Shown here piece after piece: positions 1-8,795 of a DNA stretch of 64,000 nucleotides (the first letter of the stretch is position 1; every line of letters begins with the position of its first letter). Where the stretch lies: assembly GCA_028282545.1 (NCBI GenBank), contig JANQHT010000086.1:38342-102341 (forward strand), written 5' to 3'. The position numbers and the translations under genes were made by a program. The notes under the pieces were generated by a model, which made no database searches, was not told the DNA's origin, and worked only from the letters and a program-made list of their open reading frames with translations. This DNA is from Spirochaetales bacterium (GTDB lineage: Bacteria > Spirochaetota > Spirochaetia > DSM-27196 > Alkalispirochaetaceae).

Positions 1-748
1 TTTGTATGTCCGGCCGGTTCTCAAGCAACTCCGACGCGAGCCGGTCTGCGTCCAAAGCCATCTCAGACGGTTCGACCGCCCCGGTCAACTCGATCTCCGT
101 CGTTGGATCAAGCCCCAAAACGATCAGGAACGTCCGCAAGCGTTCCTCGTAGTCGGCTACCGCCTGGAGGTAGGTGGGGCGCTGATTTGCCGCACTCACC
201 TGTGCCTGCAGCATTGAGAGTTCGGAGGCGCGGCCGTTTTCGTAGAGGATCCGCGTCTGTTCGTAGCGCTGCTCCGCCAGGTCCAGGCTTGTCGCAAGGA
301 GGTTCACGTTTGACCGCGCCACGAGCAGGTAGGCAAACTCCCGTTCCACCTGTACCTGCAGATAAAGCCGTGCTTGTTCGTAGCTGATCTCTTGCGCCTC
401 CAGGGCCAATTGCGTCGCCTTGATCTGCTCCGGCAGGCTCGCCTGCAACGGAAGCGAAACGTTCACGGCGCCCGAGAACGTCCAGCCGTCGCGAGGGATG
501 AAGGGGTCGGAAAAGGCCGACGCGGTGTGATTCAAAGATGTCGACACGCTGATCGACGGAAGAAACACGTTCCACGCCGAATCCGCCCGGCGGGCGGCAC
601 CGAGTACATCGATCCGGGCATTCTCGAGGTCGGCGTTGTTTTCTATCGCGAGTTCGACTGCACCGTCGATGGTGAGCACAATTGATTCGCTCCACCCAAA
701 CATCGCAACGGCGACGAGCATCGCTCCACAGGCAACTGTTCGTTTCAT
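1..748 (-). CDS. TolC-family outer membrane efflux protein, 3' end outside the window
   Basis: Reading leftward from an ATG at 748 gives an open frame of about 249 residues that runs off the window. It begins MKRTVACGAMLVAVAMFG, a signal peptide. Next come a TolC-like start of repeat (LTIDGAVELAIENNADL), a segment SAWNVFLPSISVS, and long amphipathic helices ending in ADRLASELLENRPDIQ, the typical mid-protein RPD motif of outer membrane efflux proteins. The family forms trimeric channels for RND, ABC or MFS pumps. Only the first half is visible, so partner genes are unknown. It is divergent from the histidine kinase at 862, sharing an upstream region of about 110 bases. Confidence 0.85.
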   Translation of the reverse strand, partial: MKRTVACGAMLVAVAMFGWSESIVLTIDGAVELAIENNADLENARIDVLGAARRADSAWNVFLPSISVSTSLNHTASAFSDPFIPRDGWTFSGAVNVSLPLQASLPEQIKATQLALEAQEISYEQARLYLQVQVEREFAYLLVARSNVNLLATSLDLAEQRYEQTRILYENGRASELSMLQAQVSAANQRPTYLQAVADYEERLRTFLIVLGLDPTTEIELTGAVEPSEMALDADRLASELLENRPDIQ

Positions 749-861
749 GGCCCGAGTATCGTCCGACGCACCCGGTGCCGGACACTGATTCGACTCATGA
801 ATTGACCGCCCCGAGTCACAACGTAATGTGACCCGCGTCATGCCATTGCGGTGACAAAGTT

Positions 862-2247
862 ATGACCGTGGTCGTGGGCGATAGGTCCGGCGAATGGTAC
901 ACTCGTCCCGTGCACTATTACGCGACCCTGCGCGATCGAAACGATACGATACGTCTGATCGTGATCCTGCTGTACATCCTTCTCGTCGTTCCGGGTCTCC
1001 TCTTTGTCAGGCGCGGACCGGACCGGTTTCGCGTCCCCGGGCCGCAACACGCCCTGGCGATCGTCGGCATCGCCGTGTACGCGTTGCTCGAACTGGCGGA
1101 ATTTGCAATCTCACGGTATCGGTACCGACATCGGTTCGTTATCCAGGCCCTGTTCCTTGTTCGGACGGCGGTAATCGCGGCTGCGGTAATCGATTCGTTC
1201 GGTGTTGACGCGCGTATCCGGATGCACCCGGCCACCGCCGCGCTGGTTCCGCTCCTGGCGTTCTACACGTACTTCGCCTTTTCGCGTGTATTGGGGTACA
1301 CGCTCACCGGTCTCTTCCTCATTGTCCCACTCACGGTAGGCCTTCTTGATCGCGGCTGGGAACTCGGCAACGAACGCATCGGTTTCCTGATCTATCGGTC
1401 CATAATCGTTGTGTTCTTCTTCACCCTCGCCTGGTTGTGGGATACCGAACGCACGCGCAACCGCGAACGAAGCCGACTGCTGCACGAGTTACACGAATCG
1501 GAGGCGAGGCTACGCCTGTACGCGGAAGAGGTTGGCCACACGGTGGCCCTGGAGGAGCGCAATCGCATCGCCCGGGATCTCCACGACAGCATCGGTCACG
1601 CCCTGACGGCCATTACCATTCAGCTCAACAAGGCCAAGGCGTATTTTGACGTCGATACCGACCAGGCGCTGGCCGGTATCGAAGCGGCGCGTACCACCGC
1701 CGGCGACGCCATGCACGATATCCGCGAATCGCTTGGGCATCTGCGGGGAGACGAGGCAGATCTGGACCTGCGTGAGTCGGTGACGCGGCTCGTTGCCCAA
1801 CTCGAAGCGGCGGGGGTCGTGACCACCTTCGAATGGAACGGTGAAGACGGAGGCTACAACTACGCCGTCCGTATCGCGATCTACCGGTTTGTCCAGGAGG
1901 CGGTCACCAACATCCTGAAGCACGCCGATGCGTCCAAAGCGACGGTGTCCGTGACACTCGGACGCGACGAAGCGACGATCTCGGTCGCCGACAACGGCCG
2001 CGGGTTTGCTACAACGGTACCAGGAGTACTCGGTCAGGACGAGACGCCGAGGCCCAAGGGAGTTTCCGAGACCCGCGGCGCGGGCTTTGGCTTGGTTGGA
2101 CTCCAACGACGATTCGAGTTGATCCGAGGATCGGTCACGGTTCAATCTCGAAGCGGCGGTGGCACGGTACTCGATGCCCGGGCTCCACGAAGCCCGGAGC
2201 GACTCTTAGGAGAGGAAGGCGATGGCGGTACGAACGCTGATCGTTGA
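862..2247 (+). CDS. NarL-type sensor histidine kinase
   Basis: A 461-residue protein. Residues about 20-195 contain several hydrophobic segments (a multi-pass membrane sensor). A dimerisation/phosphoacceptor helix of HisKA_3 type follows (LEERNRIARDLHDSIGHALT, phosphoacceptor His about 241), then an HATPase domain with DNGRGF and GFGLVGLQRRFE motifs. It autophosphorylates and passes the phosphate to the overlapping downstream regulator (26-base overlap). The ATG at 862 has no clear Shine-Dalgarno; an in-frame GTG at 910 is an alternative start. The signal is unknown. A possible role in controlling the adjacent efflux protein or metal transporter is inference from position only. Confidence 0.88.
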   Translation: MTVVVGDRSGEWYTRPVHYYATLRDRNDTIRLIVILLYILLVVPGLLFVRRGPDRFRVPGPQHALAIVGIAVYALLELAEFAISRYRYRHRFVIQALFLVRTAVIAAAVIDSFGVDARIRMHPATAALVPLLAFYTYFAFSRVLGYTLTGLFLIVPLTVGLLDRGWELGNERIGFLIYRSIIVVFFFTLAWLWDTERTRNRERSRLLHELHESEARLRLYAEEVGHTVALEERNRIARDLHDSIGHALTAITIQLNKAKAYFDVDTDQALAGIEAARTTAGDAMHDIRESLGHLRGDEADLDLRESVTRLVAQLEAAGVVTTFEWNGEDGGYNYAVRIAIYRFVQEAVTNILKHADASKATVSVTLGRDEATISVADNGRGFATTVPGVLGQDETPRPKGVSETRGAGFGLVGLQRRFELIRGSVTVQSRSGGGTVLDARAPRSPERLLGEEGDGGTNADR

Positions 2248-2884
2248 CGACCAGCAGTTGGTCCGAGACGGGATTGCGTCACTCCTTGCGCTTCAACCCG
2301 ATATCGACATCGTCGGGATGGGCGCCAACGGCCGCGAGTGCGTCGCTCTCGCGGGTGAGCTGGATCCGGACGTGATCCTCCTCGATATCCGGATGCCGGA
2401 AATGGACGGCATCGCGGCGGCGGAGGAACTCAAACAGCGGGGTGTGCGTGCGAGGGTCCTCATGCTTACCACCTTCGACGACGAGGAATACGTCGTCAAA
2501 TCGCTGCGCGCCGGCGCCGTTGGATACCTGATGAAGGACGTACCGCCGGAAGAGCTGGGGCGGGCCGTCCTGCAGGCGAACAGCGGAACCTTCCAGTTCG
2601 CGCCGGGGGTGGTGGGAACGCTCATGGGCGGGATGGAGGCAAAACAAGCGCGGCCCTCCGAACCGGACGCCGATATCCAATCGTTGTACGACGCTCTTAC
2701 CGAGCGGGAGCGGGACGTCCTGCGCGTACTGGGCCGCGGCCACACAAACCGGGAAATCGCCGACGAACTGTACCTCTCCGAAGGGACGGTGAAAAACTAC
2801 GTGTCGTCAATCCTGACGGCGTTCGATTTCCGCGACCGGACGCAGGCGGGGCTTGCAGCGGTCAAGTACGGGTGGGACCGGTAG
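2222..2884 (+). CDS. LuxR/NarL-family response regulator
   Basis: A 220-residue protein with an N-terminal receiver domain (acidic pair D9-D10, phosphoacceptor D55 in LLDIRMPEMDG, LTTFDD, and a lysine in YLMKD) and a C-terminal LuxR helix-turn-helix (ALTERERDVLRVLGRGHTNREIA). It is the DNA-binding partner of the kinase encoded upstream, with which it overlaps. Only four bases separate its stop from the following transporter gene, so kinase, regulator and transporter are probably one transcript. Confidence 0.93.
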   Translation: MAVRTLIVDDQQLVRDGIASLLALQPDIDIVGMGANGRECVALAGELDPDVILLDIRMPEMDGIAAAEELKQRGVRARVLMLTTFDDEEYVVKSLRAGAVGYLMKDVPPEELGRAVLQANSGTFQFAPGVVGTLMGGMEAKQARPSEPDADIQSLYDALTERERDVLRVLGRGHTNREIADELYLSEGTVKNYVSSILTAFDFRDRTQAGLAAVKYGWDR

Positions 2885-2888
2885 TCAT

Positions 2889-3830
2889 ATGGAATCGATC
2901 CAGGCCCGAGGCCGAAAAATAGTCCGCGCCTCAATCGTCGGGATGGCGGGGAACGGCGTGCTCGCCGTAGCCAAGATCGTTGCCGGATTCATGGCCGGCA
3001 GCGTTGCCGTGATCAGTGACGGAATCGACTCCGCCCTCGACGTACTGACCGGCGGCATCACACTGATAGCGGCCCGCGTGACAACGGCGCCGCCCGACAT
3101 AGGCCACCCATACGGTCACAGCCGCGCGGAGACGATCGCAACCAGGGCGCTCGCGTTTCTGATCTTCTTCGCGGGAACGCAACTTGCGATCGGTTCCGTG
3201 GGTCACCTGGCGGCTGCCGAGGCCCGGCGACTCCCGTCGGTATTCGCGATCTGGGTGACGCTCGCATCGGTGGTCGGTAAAACGGCCCTGGCGGTCTACA
3301 AGAGACGGGTCGGCCGGCGGGTCAACAGCGCCATGCTCATAGCAGACGCCGAGAACATGCGCGCGGACATCGTCATTTCGGTAGGTGTCCTGGTAGGTCT
3401 CATCCTGGCCCACGCGCTTTCGCTGCCGGTTATCGATTCCGTGATCGCACTGCTCGTGAGCGCCTATATCCTGGTGATCGCGTTTCGCATCTTTATCGAT
3501 ACGACATCGGAGCTCATGGAGGGTCACAGCGACGCACGAACGTACCGGCAGATATTCGACGCCGTCGAACTCGTTCCGGGCGCCGAACACCCCCATCGCG
3601 CGCGTATTCGATCGATTGGTCCGATGAAAATCGTCGACCTCGATATCGAAGTTGATGGTGCGCTCACCGTTGCCGAAGCGCATGAGATCGCCGCCGAGAC
3701 CGAGCGCTCCATCAAGGCGGCGGTTGCGGACGTGTACGATGTCCTGGTGCACGTCGAACCGATCGGACTCGCCGATCGAGGCGAGCGTTTCGGCGTCTCC
3801 CGCCGTAAACTCGACGCGGCCGGATCGTGA
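2889..3830 (+). CDS. Cation diffusion facilitator family transporter with altered metal site
   Basis: A 313-residue inner-membrane cation/proton antiporter of the CDF family: six hydrophobic segments in the first about 205 residues, then a C-terminal cytoplasmic ferredoxin-like domain (GPMKIVDLDIEVDG...). The ATG at 2889 lies four bases after the regulator stop; a longer frame from 2853 would overlap that gene. The usual transport site is two pairs, [HD]xxxD in TM2 and HxxxD in TM5. Here TM2 carries D47xxxD51 and TM5 carries N156xxxD160, so the TM5 histidine is replaced by asparagine. Metal specificity therefore cannot be assumed to be zinc. Confidence 0.87.
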   Translation: MESIQARGRKIVRASIVGMAGNGVLAVAKIVAGFMAGSVAVISDGIDSALDVLTGGITLIAARVTTAPPDIGHPYGHSRAETIATRALAFLIFFAGTQLAIGSVGHLAAAEARRLPSVFAIWVTLASVVGKTALAVYKRRVGRRVNSAMLIADAENMRADIVISVGVLVGLILAHALSLPVIDSVIALLVSAYILVIAFRIFIDTTSELMEGHSDARTYRQIFDAVELVPGAEHPHRARIRSIGPMKIVDLDIEVDGALTVAEAHEIAAETERSIKAAVADVYDVLVHVEPIGLADRGERFGVSRRKLDAAGS

Positions 3831-3967
3831 TGTGGACGGTGACCTCGACTCCTCTTGGGATTGACTCCTTACCGGGCTAGGCGGCCATAGACCGGATGAC
3901 GCGATCGGGATATCACTTGGCGCGATGTGCCGGTCCAGATGGACGGCAGGAGGAGTACAATAGGGCC

Positions 3968-4972
3968 ATGAAACGAAACAACGGCTGGGCGGTGGACCCC
4001 AACCTGCGGACGATACTGCGGGATATCGGCGTGGAACCCGCCGACGTACTCCGCCGGGCACGCCTCCCCGAAGACCTCCTGGCGCGGGAAAGCCAACGAC
4101 TACCGAGCGCCGACTACTACCGGATGTGGAACGCCGTCGTCGAGTTGGCGGACATCCCCGCCTTCCCTATCGCCGCGGCATCCAGGATCACCTCGGAGGG
4201 GTTTTCACCGCTCCTCTTTGCCGCGCTCTGCAGCCCCGATTACGCGACCGCCCTGGGCCGGATCAGCATGTTCAAACCCCTGGTGGCGCCCATCACGCTG
4301 CATGTCGAAGAGCGCACCATGGACTTCACCCTATCCCTGGAATGGTGGGAGGACGATCCGCGCCCGCCGGAGTCATTGATCCTCATGGAACTCGCCTTTT
4401 TTGTTGCCCTCGCCCGGATGGGAACACGGGAAGAGATCTACCCGACATTCGCGGGTGCTCCGGACCTTTCACCGGTCACGACGGAGTACGTCGAGTACTT
4501 CGGCGTTGAAGTGCAGCCGGCGCAACGGCCCACGCTCACCTTCTCCATGGCCGACGCCCGGCGTCCCTTTCTCACAGCGAACGAGGGCATCTGGGAGACC
4601 TTTGCACCTGAATTACGCCGACGCCTGGCCGATCTCGATTCCACCGCGACCGTGACCGATCGCGTCGATGCCGTTCTGCTCGAGTACCTTCCGAGCGGGC
4701 TCGCGTCGATGGACGCCGTGGCGGAAAAACTCATCATGAGTAAACGGACACTGCAACGCAAATTACACGCCGAGGGGACCACCTTCCAGGAAGTCCTCAA
4801 GAACGTGCGGCACGAGCTTGCGGAACACTACCTGAAGAACTCACGCCTGACGGCCACGGAGATCTCCTACCTGATCGGTTTTGAAGACGCCAACTCGTTT
4901 TTCCGCGCCTTCTCCGATTGGACGGGCAACACGCCCACGGCGGTGCGGGAGGCGGCGTTGTCTGCAAACTGA
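3968..4972 (+). CDS. AraC-family transcriptional regulator
   Basis: About 334 residues. The N-terminal about 190 residues match the arabinose-binding-like domain typical of OruR/MmsR-type AraC proteins (SRITSEGFSPLLFAALCSPD, PTLTFSMADARRPF). The C-terminus has two AraC helix-turn-helix motifs (AEKLIMSKRTLQRKLHAEG; EISYLIGFEDANSFFRAFSDW). The start at 3968 follows a purine-rich AGGAGG about 14 bases upstream; an in-frame start at 3896 would add a poor leader. It stands alone between the CDF gene and the convergent LarA-like gene. Target genes cannot be read from the sequence. Confidence 0.87.
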   Translation: MKRNNGWAVDPNLRTILRDIGVEPADVLRRARLPEDLLARESQRLPSADYYRMWNAVVELADIPAFPIAAASRITSEGFSPLLFAALCSPDYATALGRISMFKPLVAPITLHVEERTMDFTLSLEWWEDDPRPPESLILMELAFFVALARMGTREEIYPTFAGAPDLSPVTTEYVEYFGVEVQPAQRPTLTFSMADARRPFLTANEGIWETFAPELRRRLADLDSTATVTDRVDAVLLEYLPSGLASMDAVAEKLIMSKRTLQRKLHAEGTTFQEVLKNVRHELAEHYLKNSRLTATEISYLIGFEDANSFFRAFSDWTGNTPTAVREAALSAN

Positions 4973-5010
4973 GGGTGGAATATCCTCCCGCGTGACCGAT
5001 TCGGTTTTTT

Positions 5011-6240
5011 TCAGAGGCGAGTCATTGCCGAGTCGCTATCAACCGTCGATAGAAGGGGCTCGGAAACGGCAATTTCACCTAATTCCAGGGTATTCTTAAT
5101 ACGTACGATCGAGGCGTCGCGCCAGTCGCGCACGCGAGAGGTCATGAGCGCTGCTCTAACGGCGTCTTCGAGATCAGGAAAAACGATCGGCATCCGGCCG
5201 CTTTCGGGATTACCCGAGGCGATCGCATTTGCGTAGGTCGACTCTCGGTCAAACACCGCCGCAACGGGTTCCAGCACGAAGTCGGCGAGACCCACTCCAA
5301 TCGCATTCCCGTGACTGACCGGCGTGATCCCTGCGACGATTATCCGATCGATCAACGGTCCGGTGAAACCGGGTAGCACACCTTTCGCCGTACGGCCGAC
5401 GATATTCGGATCCATGCCGGCGCCGCTGATATCTTTGCCGATCTCGTCGATGATCAACACGTCTATGTACCGGAATCGAAGCCGCGGCATGTTGCGATAC
5501 GCCCGGGCGAGCAGTTCCGGTTCGCGCTGGATTATGGCGCCGCCGGGAATAGCTTCGATGTGTTCCGTTCTGTCGTATGCGTTTTCGATAATCGCCAGTC
5601 CGAACGGGACGTGTACCGAGTTCAGGACCACGGAGGCCGCTTCCGGGATCAGGCGGGCAAATGCGTCAAAACCCTCCTCGTGAAGTCGGGAACACCCGTC
5701 GTGGCGGCCAAACCCGATCGCGAGCATCTTGCAGATTCCGCTTTCTACGGTACCGCTGTAGTCGGTGTGCGGTTTGACGCGGTTCACCGGGACCACGGCA
5801 TCGTACTCAACAAGGGAGGTACCTACCATCACGGGAACGCCGTCATCCGTTTCACCGATGGGAAAAACGTCCATCTCGGTATCAATCGGGGCTCCCACGG
5901 CGATTTCAGTTATACCCAACGCGGCCAACACCGCGCGCTGACCATCAGACGTCCCACCGCCGTGGCTTCCCATTGCAGAAACAATAGAAACGTCGAGCCG
6001 TCGGTCTCGGAAAACTGCGACGATTTCGCGAACGATGCAAACTAGGTTGGCAATGCCGCGACTTCCAACGGCTACGGCAACGCGCTTTCCCGGCATCAAA
6101 CCGCTCTCGTCGATTTGAGACTGAACCGCCGTCCGAACGACGGATCGAACATCCTCAAGATGTTCATCGGGAAACGATTGACGCACCGGGAACAGTTTTG
6201 GAATGGGCAGCGATGCTATTCGGCCTGGAATCAACGCCAT
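5011..6240 (-). CDS. LarA-like (lactate racemase N-terminal domain) protein
   Basis: A 409-residue protein of the DUF2088/LarA superfamily. Visible hallmarks are VAVGSRGIANL, then AMGSHGGG with H93, and VNRVKPHTDYSG. Characterised LarA members are nickel-pincer-cofactor racemases or epimerases of 2-hydroxy acids. Whether this branch uses that cofactor is unknown, and no larB/C/E maturation genes are in the window. It is divergent from the FGGY kinase. A palindrome overlaps its TATAAT box (6247-6252) and the predicted transcription start is essentially at the start codon. A role in racemising a substrate imported by the nearby TRAP transporter is inference. Confidence 0.75.
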   Translation of the reverse strand: MALIPGRIASLPIPKLFPVRQSFPDEHLEDVRSVVRTAVQSQIDESGLMPGKRVAVAVGSRGIANLVCIVREIVAVFRDRRLDVSIVSAMGSHGGGTSDGQRAVLAALGITEIAVGAPIDTEMDVFPIGETDDGVPVMVGTSLVEYDAVVPVNRVKPHTDYSGTVESGICKMLAIGFGRHDGCSRLHEEGFDAFARLIPEAASVVLNSVHVPFGLAIIENAYDRTEHIEAIPGGAIIQREPELLARAYRNMPRLRFRYIDVLIIDEIGKDISGAGMDPNIVGRTAKGVLPGFTGPLIDRIIVAGITPVSHGNAIGVGLADFVLEPVAAVFDRESTYANAIASGNPESGRMPIVFPDLEDAVRAALMTSRVRDWRDASIVRIKNTLELGEIAVSEPLLSTVDSDSAMTRL

Positions 6241-6242
6241 TT

Positions 6243-6257
6243 AGTAATTATATTACG
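6243..6257. promoter_or_regulatory. Putative RpiR/HexR-type operator over the LarA-like promoter
   Basis: AGTAATTATATTACG contains a perfect inverted repeat GTAAT-TAT-ATTAC (6244-6256). On the minus strand it covers a TATAAT box (6247-6252) spaced 17 bases from TTGTAA (6270-6275). It matches 13 of 15 positions of TGTARTWWWAYTACA, the HexR-type consensus as I recall it. Binding here would block transcription of the gene starting at 6240. Confidence 0.6.
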
Positions 6258-6315
6258 TAAAATACCGCGTTACAACTGAAAAAACCGGCAAAACTCCCTT
6301 CCGATTCGCAAAATA

Positions 6316-6330
6316 AGTAGTATAATTACA
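6316..6330. promoter_or_regulatory. Putative RpiR/HexR-type operator over the FGGY kinase promoter
   Basis: AGTAGTATAATTACA matches TGTARTWWWAYTACA at 14 of 15 positions and contains the TATAAT box (6321-6326) of the rightward promoter. Only seven bases separate that box from the kinase ATG at 6334, and no Shine-Dalgarno is present, so the transcript is predicted to be leaderless. The -35 region (around 6299, TTCCGA) is weak. Confidence 0.6.
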
Positions 6331-6333
6331 TAT

Positions 6334-7707
6334 ATGCACAGTCGCCCCCCGGTGGTTCTTGGTCTTGATGTGGGTACGAGTTCTCTCAAGTACGTCGCAT
6401 ACCAGATAGACACATCCGAAGTCCGCGTCCGGGCAACACACGCATATTCGGGCCACGGCGGCCGAGCAGTTCACCTAACCGACTATATCAGTGCAATCGA
6501 CGAAGCGATTGTGGTGGTCAGCGAGGAGAACGAAATCCGCGCCGTTGCTTTTACCACCCAGATGTACTCGCTTGTTACGGGCACCGGGAGCGTTGTGGGT
6601 TGGGATTCACCGTGGAAACTGGCACCACATCTTGGAAATGAGTTCCGAGAGGTATGCCCGGCGAGCGGAGCTCAACCGGATCCAATCTTCCCTATCTTCA
6701 AATTGGCGGATATCGATGAGCAACGCCGGCGCGGGATTTCGCTGTTGCCGTATGGCATCAAAGCAGCTCTCATCGAGCACTACAGCGGGCGTCGTGTGGT
6801 AGACATGTCCGAAGCGTCGGCTACCGGGATATACGACGTGCGTGCAAACCGATGGTGTGAGCGGTACGCCGCGTGGGGTGTTCCGATCGGCGATCTGCCG
6901 ATGATCGTCCGTCACGACGAACGTATTGGCGTCGTCCGCAAGGAGTTCGGATTCACCGACCACTTTGCGATCGTTCCGGGACTCGGGGACGGCGTCTCTG
7001 CATCCGTTCGCGGCGCCGAATATGCTACCGTCGCGGCCAACCTCGGAACCTCGGTTGCGGCTCGCGCGATCGTGAACTTTCCGGTGACTGCAACCGTACC
7101 GACAGAGGTCGATACTGACAACGATCAAGCGCACTGGGTCTTTCGAATCGACGAACACCGCGCAGTACGAGGTGGTATCTCTCGCGCCGGATTCGGGATG
7201 CTCGATCAGTTTCGAAGTGCGGGCTACGCGGTCGACGCGTTTACCAAAGGTCCGGAACCGTTGTTTGTGCCGTGGGTTTTCGGTGTGCAGTGGCCGCTTT
7301 GGGACACCCGTGCCGTTCCCGCTCTGATTGGAGTTGGCCCCGACACGTCGCACAACGCGATCGGAAGTGCGATTCGCAGGTCAGTTGCGTTTGGCATCGC
7401 CTGGATGATCGAATCGCATCTGCCGAGTGATGGAACTACGCCGTGCCTGGTAGCGGGCGGAGGCACCGGTCACCAGTTGTTTATGGATGACCTGGCCGGG
7501 TGTGTGCCGGTGCCGATGATCCTGCCCGATGGGGCCGACTACTTCGCTGCGGAGGGAGCGGCTCTGTCGGCGGCGAACGCGATAGGAAACCCCGTGGAGC
7601 TGCCCCGCCCTTCCGCGAAGACGATTCAGCCCACCGGTACGCTCACCGAGCAGTTCGAAAAATGGAAAACGGTCGCGTCGCGACCGACAAAAGCATACTA
7701 CCTATAG
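6334..7707 (+). CDS. FGGY-family carbohydrate kinase
   Basis: A 457-residue sugar kinase. The N-terminal ATPase-fold motif VVLGLDVGTSSLKYV is followed by a second domain with VPGLGDGVSASV, AANLGTSVAAR and a C-terminal LVAGGGTGHQLFMDDLAG glycine-rich motif. Family members phosphorylate sugars, polyols or sugar acids with ATP in the cytoplasm; the substrate here is not recognisable. The start at 6334 is fixed by the position of the phosphate-1 motif a few residues in. The aldolase gene follows ten bases after the stop, so the product is probably the substrate or a precursor for that enzyme. Confidence 0.85.
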   Translation: MHSRPPVVLGLDVGTSSLKYVAYQIDTSEVRVRATHAYSGHGGRAVHLTDYISAIDEAIVVVSEENEIRAVAFTTQMYSLVTGTGSVVGWDSPWKLAPHLGNEFREVCPASGAQPDPIFPIFKLADIDEQRRRGISLLPYGIKAALIEHYSGRRVVDMSEASATGIYDVRANRWCERYAAWGVPIGDLPMIVRHDERIGVVRKEFGFTDHFAIVPGLGDGVSASVRGAEYATVAANLGTSVAARAIVNFPVTATVPTEVDTDNDQAHWVFRIDEHRAVRGGISRAGFGMLDQFRSAGYAVDAFTKGPEPLFVPWVFGVQWPLWDTRAVPALIGVGPDTSHNAIGSAIRRSVAFGIAWMIESHLPSDGTTPCLVAGGGTGHQLFMDDLAGCVPVPMILPDGADYFAAEGAALSAANAIGNPVELPRPSAKTIQPTGTLTEQFEKWKTVASRPTKAYYL

Positions 7708-7717
7708 GAGTAAATGT

Positions 7718-8632
7718 ATGATCACTGGATCACTGGTTCCCAATATCACGATCTTTGCCGCCGACGGATCGATCGATGACGACAAGACGGCGTGGCACAT
7801 GAAGTGGATGTTCGACCGTGGGCTGGACGGGCTCTTCCTGACCGGCAGCTACGGCGCGGGCCCCCTGATGTCGGTAGCGGAACGGACGCGCGTCTATGAG
7901 ATCGCCGCGGAAGTGGCGTCGACGCTGCCGGGCGCGTTTCTTTTGCCCCACGTCGGTGCTCTCCGGACCGACGACGCCGTCGCACTCGCAAAGGCGGCCG
8001 AAAAGGCGGGCGCCGTGGCGGTGGGTGCGGTCCCCCCGTTTTACTACAAATTCACCGAGGAGGACGTCCGCGATTACTACCAGGCCATTATCAAAGCCGT
8101 CGATATCCCCGTGTTCGCCTACAACAACCCCGCTACTTCGCGGTTCACCATGTCCGTGAAGTTCGTGAAGGAACTGATGAAGTCGGGTCTGGCCGGTCTC
8201 AAGGACAGCCCGCTCAACGTCGGGTTTCTCAGCCGTTTGGCCTACGAGGCGCGCCAAGAGAACTCCGGTTTCCAGATCATTCTCGGCACATCGACCGGAT
8301 GGCTTCCCTTCTACCACATGGGCGTACGAGCGATGATCGCGGGAATGAACAACTGGGCACCGGAAATCATCACGGAACTGGTTCACGCGACGACTGCCGG
8401 CGAATGGGATCGCGCCGAGAAAGCCTACGTGGTCATGGCGGATCTCAGCGCAAAGATGCACTTCACCGACAGCACGATTATTTCGCACCTCGGTCTGTAT
8501 GCGCGCGGCAATGACGCGGGGTACCCCCGTTCACCGATGCGTCTGCCCGATCGCTCGGACGAGGTCTACGAACGCGTGGCCGGTATCATCAAGGGAGGCT
8601 TCGACGCTCTCGGTTTGGATCTAAAGGGTTGA
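7718..8632 (+). CDS. DapA/N-acetylneuraminate lyase family aldolase
   Basis: A 304-residue (beta/alpha)8 class I aldolase. It has the early motif GLFLTGSYGAG, the Tyr motif VFAYNNPATS and the Schiff-base lysine in GLAGLKDS. The family condenses or cleaves pyruvate-type 2-keto acids (dihydrodipicolinate, N-acetylneuraminate, 2-keto-3-deoxy sugar acids). A strong ribosome site (TAGGAG) lies eight bases before the ATG. Clustering with a kinase, a 2-hydroxyacid dehydrogenase and a TRAP importer favours a catabolic keto-deoxy sugar-acid role over lysine synthesis; that is inference. Confidence 0.85.
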   Translation: MITGSLVPNITIFAADGSIDDDKTAWHMKWMFDRGLDGLFLTGSYGAGPLMSVAERTRVYEIAAEVASTLPGAFLLPHVGALRTDDAVALAKAAEKAGAVAVGAVPPFYYKFTEEDVRDYYQAIIKAVDIPVFAYNNPATSRFTMSVKFVKELMKSGLAGLKDSPLNVGFLSRLAYEARQENSGFQIILGTSTGWLPFYHMGVRAMIAGMNNWAPEIITELVHATTAGEWDRAEKAYVVMADLSAKMHFTDSTIISHLGLYARGNDAGYPRSPMRLPDRSDEVYERVAGIIKGGFDALGLDLKG

Positions 8633-8688
8633 CACAGAGACAGGGAGCCTTGGTTCAGTTCAAATCCGGGTGACCCAAGATATAGAAA

Positions 8689-8715
8689 AAGCGTCCACAG
8701 GGGCGCTTCTTTTTT
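8689..8715. terminator. Bidirectional rho-independent terminator
   Basis: AAGCGTCC (8689-8696) pairs with GGGCGCTT (8701-8708) around a four-base loop. It is preceded by an A-run and followed by CTTTTTT. It lies between the convergent aldolase and dehydrogenase genes and can stop transcription from both sides. Confidence 0.8.
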
Positions 8716-8795
8716 ACCACATCGTGGCTTTTTACCACCGCCGCTGCGGGAAAACGGTAGCGCCCGGTGAACGGAGCGATCCTGTGTTTTTCCGG

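Noticed and set aside
108..785. Long minus-strand open frame over the start of the window
   Set aside because: It is a different frame of the same region; the frame from ATG 748 gives a clear TolC-type protein, while this one is Arg/Cys-rich with no motif.
4993..5010. Possible terminator CCGATTCGG plus T-run between the AraC and LarA-like genes
   Set aside because: The stem is only about five bases with almost no loop, so it is too weak to claim.
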